Shown here: piece after piece, positions 1 to 6,628 of the stretch | Position numbering within the stretch: the stretch's first letter is position 1 | How the letters are laid out: the number at the start of each line of letters is the position of its first letter | Assembly: GCA_031279675.1 (NCBI GenBank) | Contig: JAITIB010000053.1 | Location: forward strand, 1 to 25,610 | DNA: 25,610 nt | Origin: Puniceicoccales bacterium | GTDB lineage: Bacteria; Verrucomicrobiota; Verrucomicrobiia; Opitutales; UBA953 | Direction: 5' to 3' | Position numbers and translations under genes: made by a program | Notes under the pieces: model-generated | What the model was told of the DNA's origin: nothing | Database searches by the model: none | Seen by the model: the letters and a program-made list of their open reading frames with translations, nothing else

Positions 1-1805
1 TCACCTCGACCGTCGCGCCGGCCTCCAGAATGACGTCGCCGGACAAGGACAGCGTGTTGTTTGCGCTGCCGACATTTCCAACGACGAGCGTGCCGCCAGC
101 GCCAATCGTGACATCGCCCTTTAGCGTCCCCGTGCCGCCGACGTGCGCGCCAGAACCCACATTCACGACGGTGCTGCCACCGAGCGTCTGCCCGTTCAAC
201 AGCAGCGAGCCGCTGTTGCTGACGCCAAGGGCGTTGGAGAAATTCGCCACGCCGCTTCCCAATGACAAGGTGCCGGCAGTGACGCTTATCGCCGCGGTGG
301 CGTTGACTTGGGCGCTGTCAGTCAGCCGCAATTCACCACCCGTAATTTCAATCGCCGAACTCGTGGCGATGCTGCCGCTTCCGGAAAAGGTCAGAACGCC
401 ACCAGAAACCGTCGTCTTGCCGGTGTAGATGTTGACGCCGCCAAGCGTGAGCGTGCCCGTTCCGTCCTTGTTCAACTGCCCGTTGGTGCCGCTGATGACG
501 CCGTCGAAAACGCCCGCGCCCGTGCCGGTGATCGTGCCGATTTCGCTGAGGGGGCTTGTGACGGTGCCGCCGATGCGCAGGCCTTTTGCGCCCAGCGTGA
601 CCCCGCCGCCACCGTTGAGCGTTTGGATGTAGGTGTCGGAGGCGGCCATTGTTGCGATGTCAAAGCTGGCGTCGGCGGCACTGACTGCCGCCAGCACAAT
701 CCCTGCGGAACTGGCCATCGCGGTGGCGCCAGTGGTTGCGTTTCCGCCCAATCTGAAGACGCCTTCGTTGATGCGGGTTTCGCCCCTGTAGCGCGCTTGC
801 CGCCCATCCAGGACGGGATTGAAAGTAAGCGCGAATTTGCCCTCCTTGATGATGCCCCCGGTATCCGTGCCATTGGCCGAGCCGATACTGCCCGCAATCC
901 CTGCGTAGTGAGAGGTGCCGTTCCAATCGCTGCTCGTGTTGTTTGACTGCCCGTGATGGCCGATTTGCAAATACTTGGACCCGAGAATGAACTGTCCGTC
1001 CGCCGCGCCAGCGTTGACGTCCGTCCCGATCATTTTGATGATGGCGACTTCCCGGCTGATGCCGGAGATGTCAAACCGTGTGTTGTTTGTTCCCTTGAAG
1101 TTGACGTAGCTGTTGTCGATGGAGCCCGCGCCCGTCAATTTGATGATTGAGTCGCCGGTTGCACTGGCCAGTGTCATCCGAAAGGTATTGGTGTTGACGT
1201 TGGTAAGCGTGAGCGTGCAGCCCAGCGCGGTGGCGCCAGTGCGCCCGCCCGTCCCATCGGCGAAAATTCCGTCAAAAGTGCTGTCGGCATACACGATAAT
1301 GTCGTTTCCGTTGTTCGCAGCACCCAAACCACCGCCACTTTTATTGGTTATGGTTCCGTTCCCGGAAAGTGTGTCACAATTGAGCCAGTTCCCGCTCAGA
1401 TTAATCACGCCCTCAAGCTGGATGGCAAGGGCACGCTGACCGGGAGGAACCGCGGTGGCAAAGTCGTTGAAGACCGTGAAACCCGCACCGATTATGGCCG
1501 TGTCAGCCGGACGGCTGGCGTTCCAAGTGAGAGGCGTTCCTGAATTATCCAATGCAGTGTTCCAAGCATTGGCGGCGCTCCAGTTCCCCGAGGCCCCGCC
1601 GACCCAGTAATAGGTCTCGGCCTGAATCTGGCCCGCACTGGCAACCAAAAGCGAAGCTGCGGCCAGAAGGGCTGGTCTGGCGAGCTTTGTCAGGCTGGAG
1701 TTAGCAGGGGGGGGGGGGGGGGGGGGTAACGCAATTCAACGCCGAGGTGGCGTCGCTTGCGGTGCCGTCACGGAGACGGTGTGTTTCATAGGATGTGTTT
1801 TTCAT
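1..1805 (-). CDS. PATR-type autotransporter-like passenger protein, 3' end outside window, frame-shifted by poly-C
   Basis: The minus strand from about 1700 to the window edge reads as one open frame rich in Gly, Thr, Ser and Asn. It contains the repeating signature of autotransporter-associated beta-strand repeats (for example LNKDGTGTLTLGGVNIYTG and GTLSLGSGVANFSNALGV), so a surface-exposed beta-helical passenger is likely; the membrane-anchoring end lies beyond base 1. A signal-peptide-like stretch (LTKLARPALLAAASLLVASA) lies near 1692-1620, followed by ETYYWVGGASGNWS, the usual start of such passengers. The only good upstream ATG is 1805-1803 and gives a leader beginning MKNTSYETHRLRDG. 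This leader runs into a 20-C tract. With 20 Cs the leader frame hits TAA just after the tract; with 19 or 22 Cs it joins the passenger frame. No Shine-Dalgarno sequence is visible; AACCAAC lies upstream of the ATG. Family assignment is solid, on/off state depends on the tract length. Confidence 0.85.
1707..1726 (-). repeat. 20-base homopolymer (poly-C on coding strand), candidate phase-variation tract
   Basis: Twenty consecutive G on the plus strand lie inside the leader of the PATR gene, between the ATG at 1805 and the signal peptide. The first C is the second base of codon 27 (ACC). At 20 Cs, six CCC codons are followed by TGC TAA, so translation stops. The passenger frame is met only when the C count is 1 modulo 3 (19 or 22). 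Slipped-strand mispairing at such tracts is a known switch for surface proteins. The exact count in an assembly is unreliable at this length. Confidence 0.85.
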
Positions 1806-1895
1806 GAGTGTATATGTTTGTTGGTTGTGTGACTTGTTGAATCACCCCCGCCGTCCGCGAGACCGTCCCGAGGTGGCGTTGGTGATTCGCGCCAG

Positions 1896-1924
1896 CATAT
1901 CCTTTCACTGTAGAACGCAAGCAA
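1896..1924 (-). promoter_or_regulatory. Weak candidate promoter for the PATR gene
   Basis: On the minus strand TTGCTT (1924-1919) and GATATG (1901-1896) are separated by 17 bases, which is sigma-70-like spacing with poor matches. It would give a 5' leader of roughly 80 bases before the ATG at 1805. No operator or riboswitch was recognised between 1806 and 2063, the divergent gap to the permease gene. Confidence 0.22.
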
Positions 1925-2063
1925 AAAGTGGAGAGTTTTTTCACGCCCCAACAACATGAGATTTTCGGGGACGGGAGGGCGGTTTCTTCCAGACTTCGTT
2001 CGTTGGTGGGAAGCGGGGGAAATTCTTCTTGCGGAGAGGGGGTGGAGAGTTTCTTATTTGAGA

Positions 2064-3182
2064 ATGAGTCTTATTTCGAGCAAAACCTTGAACACTGGCG
2101 ATGTTGAACAGTCTGGACGGAAAGGAGCAAGGCCGGATGTCTTGCGACGGCGGTGTTTGTTTTGGGGGTTGATGGCAGTCATTGTGGTGGCGTCGTTGGC
2201 GTCGCTCACGATCGGCCCGATGGATCTGTCGGTGGGCAAGGTGACGCGCATCGTGCTGGAGAAGTTTCATCTGGCAGAAGCCGGCGACGGGATTTCCGCG
2301 GCGGAAAAAATCGTGGTGTGGAACATTCGTTTCACGCGCACGCTGCTGGCGGTGCTCGTGGGGGGCGGGCTGGCAATGGCGGGCGCGGCCATGCAGGGAG
2401 TGTTTCGCAATCCGCTGGCCGATCCGGGAATCATTGGCGTTTCCGGTGGCGGGGCAATCGGGGCGATCAGCATGATTGTGCTGGGGGCGCGCTGGTTCCC
2501 GGAGCTTTCGGCACGGTTTGGGCACTACCTCGTGCCGCTGGCCGCGATGGCCGGCGCGGTGGCGATGACGGTGCTCATCTACCGCCTGTCGTTGCGGCGC
2601 GGACAGGTGGACTTGATTTCAATGCTCCTTGTGGGGATTGCGATCAATGCAATCGGGGGGGCGTTCATCGGGCTTGTCTCGGCCTTTGTCGCCACGGCGG
2701 AGGAGTTGCAGACGGTGACGTTTTGGACGATGGGTTCGTTGAGTCGCGCGACGTGGGAGTTGATTTTTTCCGGGGCGTTTTTTGTGGTGATCCCGATGTT
2801 CCTCATGCCGCGGCTGGCCAGGGCGTTGAATGCGTTTTCACTGGGCGAGGAGGATGCCCAGCATCTTGGCGTTGATGTGCGGCGTGTGAAGCGCGCGCTT
2901 GTGGCGCTGGCGGCCTCGCTCGTGGGGGCGACGGTGGCGCTGTGCGGCATGATCGGGTTCATCCCGCTTGTGGCGCCGCACATTGTGAGGACGGCTGTCG
3001 GGACGGACCATCGTTTTTTGCTGCCGGTGTCGGCGCTGGCAGGCGCGGCGTTGCTGCTCCTGTCCGACATGGCGGCGCGCACCGTGGTGGCGCCGGCGGA
3101 GCTGCCCATTGGGATTTTGACGGGGTTGTTCGGGGCGCCTGTTTTTCTCTCGCTCATCATGCGGAGAAACAAGTCGTGGTGA
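2064..3182 (+). CDS. FecCD/BtuC-family ABC transporter permease
   Basis: Integral membrane permease of the iron-siderophore/haem/cobalamin importer class. The sequence shows the family signature NPLADPGIIGVSGGGAIGA after the second membrane segment, RRGQVDLISMLLVGIAINA in the middle, and the C-terminal AELPIGILTGLFGAPVF motif, with about ten hydrophobic segments over 372 residues. ATG 2064 is chosen because it begins a normal cytoplasmic N-terminus; an upstream in-frame ATG at 1956 would add 36 atypical residues. No ATP-binding or substrate-binding subunit lies beside it, so the ligand cannot be told and partners must be elsewhere (upstream is a divergent gene, downstream a convergent one). 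No Fur box or cobalamin riboswitch was recognised upstream. Family call is firm, substrate unknown. Confidence 0.9.
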   Translation: MSLISSKTLNTGDVEQSGRKGARPDVLRRRCLFWGLMAVIVVASLASLTIGPMDLSVGKVTRIVLEKFHLAEAGDGISAAEKIVVWNIRFTRTLLAVLVGGGLAMAGAAMQGVFRNPLADPGIIGVSGGGAIGAISMIVLGARWFPELSARFGHYLVPLAAMAGAVAMTVLIYRLSLRRGQVDLISMLLVGIAINAIGGAFIGLVSAFVATAEELQTVTFWTMGSLSRATWELIFSGAFFVVIPMFLMPRLARALNAFSLGEEDAQHLGVDVRRVKRALVALAASLVGATVALCGMIGFIPLVAPHIVRTAVGTDHRFLLPVSALAGAALLLLSDMAARTVVAPAELPIGILTGLFGAPVFLSLIMRRNKSW

Positions 3183-3204
3183 CTTGGGCGGCGCCGTCAC
3201 GGAA

Positions 3205-3735
3205 TCATTTTTCCGGAACTGAGCGAGTGGTTTTTCGAACGGCGATGGTTCCCAACAGACCCTCCAGGGCGGCGCCCGTCAGTCTTGGCACCGCCGACCA
3301 CAATGCGGCGTCCACTTTTTTCCCGGGGATGCGTTCGAGCGCCAGCCGTGCATAGTGGCTCATTTTTTCGTCCACCAACAATGGCATCAAGGCGTCCACG
3401 CAGGATTCCGATCCTATTATGGCGAGCATCCGGCAAATGAAGTCCTGGGCGGCCATGGTGGTTCGTCTGTCCGCAAGCACTGCGAGCAGCCGTTTCTCCA
3501 ATGCCGCGTGTTGCGGCGGCGGGGCAGTCAGGACTGCATTTTGAATGAGCGTCGCAAAGGTGTGGTCGCCGCCGTATTCGAGCTGCCTGATTTCCTGCCA
3601 TGGCGAGGGCGCTTGGTTGAAGAACGCGTCGCGGTCAAGCGCGCCCGAACCCGGCGTTTCCGAGGTGGCGTCCGCGTCATCGAGGTCGGAATCAATGACC
3701 GGCACCGGGGCCGGGCTGGGGGTCGTTTTCAGCAT
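3205..3735 (-). CDS. HEAT-repeat-like protein, probably a fragment
   Basis: 176 residues. The middle (about 45-160) reads as paired amphipathic helices like those of bacterial HEAT-repeat proteins, for example DFICRMLAIIGSESCVDALM followed by VDEKMSHYARLALERIPGKK. From memory of Verrucomicrobia, such proteins often accompany DUF1080 genes, carry a Sec signal peptide and contain many more repeats. This one begins with a Pro/Asp-rich stretch without a signal peptide and stops after about three repeats, 22 bp from the 3' end of the convergent permease gene, which suggests truncation at a rearrangement junction. It follows the DUF1080 gene by 36 bp on the same strand, so the two are probably co-transcribed. 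Function unknown beyond a likely protein-binding scaffold. Confidence 0.65.
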   Translation of the reverse strand: MLKTTPSPAPVPVIDSDLDDADATSETPGSGALDRDAFFNQAPSPWQEIRQLEYGGDHTFATLIQNAVLTAPPPQHAALEKRLLAVLADRRTTMAAQDFICRMLAIIGSESCVDALMPLLVDEKMSHYARLALERIPGKKVDAALWSAVPRLTGAALEGLLGTIAVRKTTRSVPEK

Positions 3736-3771
3736 TCGTTCTGTCGATTCGTGGGCTCGGCGGGACGTCCG

Positions 3772-4533
3772 TTATTTTTTGTCGAGATCCTTGATGCGGA
3801 TATTTCGGAAGCGGATTTTTTTGCCGGCGTCCCGCTGGCTCGATGAATGGACTTGCAACGCGATAAACCCTGTTTTTGTGGGCAGATTCTCCGTGAGGTC
3901 GGCGCACAGGACATCGTCAAGATAAGTGCGGATGGTGTCACCGGCGGCCTCGACGCGCAGTTTTTGCCATGTGCCGGGCTTTTCGATTGAACGGATTTTT
4001 TTGACGTAATCCTTGGCAATGTCCGGCGTTGGGTAAGCCCATCCGTTGCGACGGTTTTCGTCATAGAGCCCTGCGGTTCTGCCGTGCCGGGGCTCGATCT
4101 CAACTTGGTAACCGGAAACATGGTTGCCTTGGATGCGGATTTTTTTCGCCGGTTTTTTTCCGGCAAGTGGCGGATATCCCTCAAGGATGCGTTCCCCGGG
4201 CGCGTCGTCACTGCGAATTTGGACGCCGGAATTGACATCGGGATGGGCGTTAAATTCGAGCTCCAGAATGAAATCGCCGTAGTTGCGCCCGGTGCAAAGA
4301 AAGGTGTTGGCAGTCTTGGGAACAAAGGTGCCGACAATTTCGTCCCCCTCGACCGTGAAGGGGGCGTTGCCCCCGCGTTTCACCCAGTTGTCAAGATCTT
4401 TGCCATTGAAGAGCGGTTTCCACGCGACATTGCGCGCAGAGGCAAGGATGGCCTCAGGCGTGATGTCGGCGGACATAATGCCAGTGGCGGAGACGAGGAG
4501 CGCGAATGCGACAATGCGTGAAAATGCTTTCAT
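3772..4533 (-). CDS. Secreted DUF1080 (3-keto-disaccharide hydrolase-like) protein
   Basis: 253 residues with a Sec signal peptide (MKAFSRIVAFALLVSATGIMSA). The rest is a jelly-roll of the DUF1080 / 3-keto-disaccharide hydrolase family: WKPLFNGKDLDNWVKRGG, GRNYGDFILELEFNAHPDVN, SGVQIRS, GYQVEIEP, and the closing FIALQVHSS and KKIRFRNIRIKDL motifs. The family is concanavalin-like and linked to periplasmic carbohydrate turnover; the exact substrate cannot be read. ATG 4533 is chosen for the signal peptide and the upstream CAACCAGCAAAC; the frame stays open to ATG 4683, which would add 50 residues including a second signal peptide (separate entry). It heads a two-gene unit with the HEAT-like fragment. 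Confidence 0.85.
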   Translation of the reverse strand: MKAFSRIVAFALLVSATGIMSADITPEAILASARNVAWKPLFNGKDLDNWVKRGGNAPFTVEGDEIVGTFVPKTANTFLCTGRNYGDFILELEFNAHPDVNSGVQIRSDDAPGERILEGYPPLAGKKPAKKIRIQGNHVSGYQVEIEPRHGRTAGLYDENRRNGWAYPTPDIAKDYVKKIRSIEKPGTWQKLRVEAAGDTIRTYLDDVLCADLTENLPTKTGFIALQVHSSSQRDAGKKIRFRNIRIKDLDKK

Positions 4534-4605
4534 GTTTGCTGGTTGAGGGAACCTGAGACAGCACCTCGGCGCTTTTGTTCCACGATTCCGGAAGCCGCGG
4601 CATGG

Positions 4606-4683
4606 CGCGGAAACATTCCCCTGCGCAAAAGTAAACGCGACAAACAAGGCTATTGTTTTCTTGAGACAATGACGGATTTTCAT
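4606..4683 (-). pseudogene. Orphan signal-peptide reading frame upstream of the DUF1080 gene
   Basis: From ATG 4683 the frame reads MKIRHCLKKTIALFVAFTFA then QGNVSA, a textbook Sec signal peptide with basic n-region, hydrophobic core and an A-x-A-like end. It is followed by 24 residues of Cys/Arg/Pro-rich sequence with no recognisable domain and then runs in frame into the DUF1080 start. This looks like the 5' remnant of another secreted-protein gene left by a deletion. It could also be a genuine longer N-terminus, which is less likely because two complete signal peptides would be stacked. Confidence 0.4.
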
Positions 4684-4689
4684 GAAAAT
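4676..4689. promoter_or_regulatory. Perfect 14-bp palindrome, possible operator
   Basis: ATTTTCATGAAAAT is a perfect inverted repeat. It covers the ATG at 4683 and lies about 145 bp upstream of the DUF1080 start, just past the 3' end of the AT-rich gene at 4703. It could bind a dimeric repressor controlling the DUF1080 unit, but a chance palindrome in AT-rich DNA is possible. Confidence 0.25.
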
Positions 4690-4702
4690 ATAATGTCTTC
4701 GC

Positions 4703-5128
4703 TCATAAAAGTGAAGGAACTCTTACTGAAAAAGGCAGATCGCGTCCTCGCATTTGCGCAGCTGCCTTCCCTTCTATCATAACCACAAATTTTCCTGTTT
4801 TTCCGTTGGGATTAAATCCGAAAAACGAAAAATAGTAAGTCGCCTTCTCATTTTCATCTATCTTAAAAGTGCTTACTTTCCCGTTTAAAAGTTTTCCACT
4901 GGCTATTATTGCATTTCCCACAAATACGGTGTATTTCCCTTCCAATGGAACTTCCAATTCTTTTTTACCGGAATATATATTTGGCACTTTAACGCCACCT
5001 CTCTCGGCCCAGTGGCCCAATAGAGTTGTATCGGAAACTATTCTTTCCCAATCTATGTCTTCTTCCTTGTAAGAACAAGTCAAATGAGCGCGATTCGATT
5101 TTTTAGTGACTTCAAATACAAGCAACAA
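4703..5128 (-). CDS. Hypothetical protein, DUF5625-like, AT-rich and probably 5'-truncated
   Basis: 141 residues from TTG 5128, which has a good Shine-Dalgarno AAGGAGG five bases upstream, unusual for this window. The opening FEVTKKSNRAHLTCSYKEED resembles, from memory, the start of the DUF5625 family (beta-sandwich-like secreted proteins of unknown function), followed by KYTVFVGN and ATYYFSFFGFNPNGKTGKF. The frame is open upstream to about 5200, where the repeat-rich block starts, and no signal peptide is visible, so the original 5' end may have been lost. Base composition is clearly lower in GC than the flanking genes, which points to transfer. Family assignment is tentative. Confidence 0.6.
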   Translation of the reverse strand: MLLVFEVTKKSNRAHLTCSYKEEDIDWERIVSDTTLLGHWAERGGVKVPNIYSGKKELEVPLEGKYTVFVGNAIIASGKLLNGKVSTFKIDENEKATYYFSFFGFNPNGKTGKFVVMIEGKAAAQMRGRDLPFSVRVPSLL

Positions 5129-5460
5129 AACGTCCTCCTTAAGACTGCATGCAACACTCGGTTCATAACTTCGGTAATTGTCGCGTCCCGGGCGATTAGG
5201 TTATGATGAAAAAATTGGGTTGCCGCTTCGCTTTTGGCCCCCGCCAAAGTCGCGCAGGGGAACGTCCCTGCCGCTCTGGGGAATGTCCCGGAACGCCCCT
5301 TGGGGCAAATTGTGTGTCCGCAGAGCCCGCCGTTCTCCCGGTAAACGTCCCCCGCCTTGGACGGAGGCATCCCACCGCCCTCGGGTTTTCCCCAAAACAG
5401 ACTGGGAGGGTTCCTTGCCAATAACGAATTCGACTCCGGGGGACGTGGTGCCCGCGCAGC

Positions 5461-5538
5461 CATTGTCGGGCTGCGCCCGATTCCGGTGCGTGTCCGCACG
5501 GGACATTGTCGCGCTGCGCGCGATTCCGCCTGCGGCGG
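5461..5538. repeat. Three TGC-loop hairpins, two in a 25-bp direct repeat
   Basis: CATTGTCG...GATTCCG occurs at 5461-5485 and 5504-5528 with 23 of 25 bases identical. Each copy contains a 5-bp stem with loop TGC (5467-5479 and 5510-5522). The two differences sit opposite each other in the stem, G-C in one copy and C-G in the other, so pairing is kept. A third hairpin of the same shape, CCGCC-TGC-GGCGG, is at 5526-5538. A further small hairpin (GTGCG/CGCAC) lies between the copies. This is REP-like architecture. Confidence 0.6.
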
Positions 5539-5703
5539 GAGGTTCCGTTATTGGAGTGCGGAGATGGTCCGGTTCGCTTCGCGCTCGGTCTTGTCGCTTC
5601 GCTCGGAACATCGCCGCTTTCGCGAAGGAAATTTATCGCCGTCTGTCCAGCCAGGGCGTTATTCCGATTCAACGACGCCGGGGATGAAACCCCCGCTCCC
5701 AAA

Positions 5704-5721
5704 GCGGGACTAAAGTCCCGC
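5704..5721. repeat. 18-bp palindrome GCGGGACT-AA-AGTCCCGC
   Basis: Two 8-bp perfect arms separated by two bases, flanked by GGATGAAACCCCCGCTCCC on the left and ACTCCATAACCGG on the right. It looks like the core of a short interspersed palindromic element rather than a terminator, since no T-run follows on either strand. Confidence 0.5.
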
Positions 5722-5962
5722 ACTCCATAACCGGACGCCATTTCACCAGCAACAAAAGCGACGGCAAAGGCGTCGGTGTAGGTGGTGGCGTTGTTGGCGT
5801 GGGTGAAAAGGGATGGGGTGGAGGCAAGCCTTTTTTCCCAAACAATCCTGTCTGGGGAAATCCGTCCATGCGAGGCGTTGCTGTGCGGGGCAAAGTTCCG
5901 CATTTTCGCGGTGCATTTTTTGTTGGTAACGGAACCGTTGTGCTTAGCTTGTCGCGCCGTTC

Positions 5963-6628
5963 ATGGACCTTTGGACACTGACAGTTTTTTTTGTCGCCGC
6001 CTACTTCGTCGGGAATTTTTCCCCAGGGCTGGTGCTCGTGCGCATGTGGGGCAGGGGCGATGTGCGCAACCAGGGTAGCGGCGGCACCGGGGCCACAAAC
6101 ACTGCCAGGGCGTTGGGGAAAAACTGGTTCTACGCCGTGCTCGCGCTCGATATGCTCAAGGCGGCGCTCGCCGTGGCCATCCCCGCCATCGCGCAGTGGG
6201 CGGGCGCGGGGGCGGCGGGGAGTGGAACGCCGTCGGGGGAAGTCTTTTCCCTTCATCTCATGTGCGGGCTGGCCGTCATCATCGGGCACATCTGGCCGGT
6301 GTTGCTGGGGTTTCGCGGTGGCAAAGGCGTGGCCCCGTTCATCGGTGTCTGGATTGCGCTGGGCGCGGTGGCGTGGCCGGAACATTGGTTCGCCCCGCTG
6401 ACGCTTCTCGCGCCAATCGCCGCAGGTTTGTTCTTCCTGCCGCTCAAAAAAGGTGCATTCATGTCCGCCCTATGCGCACTCATTTCCCAGCCCATCACCC
6501 TCTGGTATGCCACGGGCAACGTGGCGGCAACGGCGCTCGCCCTCGCTGTCGTGTCCTGCATCCAGATCGCCCATCGTTCCAATTTCAAAACCGCCTTCAA
6601 ACGAAATAACAACAACGCCACCGCATGA
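5963..6628 (+). CDS. plsY: Glycerol-3-phosphate acyltransferase PlsY
   Basis: Inner-membrane enzyme that transfers an acyl group from acyl-phosphate to glycerol-3-phosphate, the first step of phospholipid synthesis in the PlsX/PlsY pathway. The 221 residues show several hydrophobic segments and the PlsY motifs: GSGGTGATNTAR at 38-49 (glycerol-phosphate site) and GHIWPVLLGFRGGKGVA at 108-124. Length is typical. No plsX lies beside it. Its last codons overlap the start of the GNAT/aminotransferase gene by 4 bp (ATGA), indicating translational coupling and a shared operon. Confidence 0.93.
   Translation: MDLWTLTVFFVAAYFVGNFSPGLVLVRMWGRGDVRNQGSGGTGATNTARALGKNWFYAVLALDMLKAALAVAIPAIAQWAGAGAAGSGTPSGEVFSLHLMCGLAVIIGHIWPVLLGFRGGKGVAPFIGVWIALGAVAWPEHWFAPLTLLAPIAAGLFFLPLKKGAFMSALCALISQPITLWYATGNVAATALALAVVSCIQIAHRSNFKTAFKRNNNNATA

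Larger units (their letters stand above)
5201..5962. repeat. Gene-free repeat-rich block with REP-like hairpins
   Basis: Several overlapping frames are open on both strands here, but their translations are Arg/Pro/Ser-rich and match no family, so I call the block non-coding. It holds many short inverted repeats, including GCAGGG/CCCTGC near 5256, the hairpin trio at 5467-5538 and the 8-bp-stem palindrome at 5704-5721. The composition suggests a mosaic of dispersed intergenic repeats of the host genome; that they occur elsewhere is an inference not testable within this window. The promoter of the plsY operon should lie in the last part (5740-5960), but no convincing box was found. Confidence 0.5.

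Noticed and set aside
1806..2063. Possible cobalamin riboswitch or Fur box before the FecCD permease
   Set aside because: No cobalamin-box core and no convincing AT-rich 19-bp inverted repeat could be found.
5461..5538. CRISPR array
   Set aside because: Only two imperfect direct copies with no spacer of regular size and no cas genes; hairpins fit REP-like elements instead.
5178..5903. Several overlapping frames of 74-235 residues on both strands
   Set aside because: No family motifs, low-complexity Arg/Pro/Ser composition, open in many frames at once; best explained as GC-rich repeat DNA.
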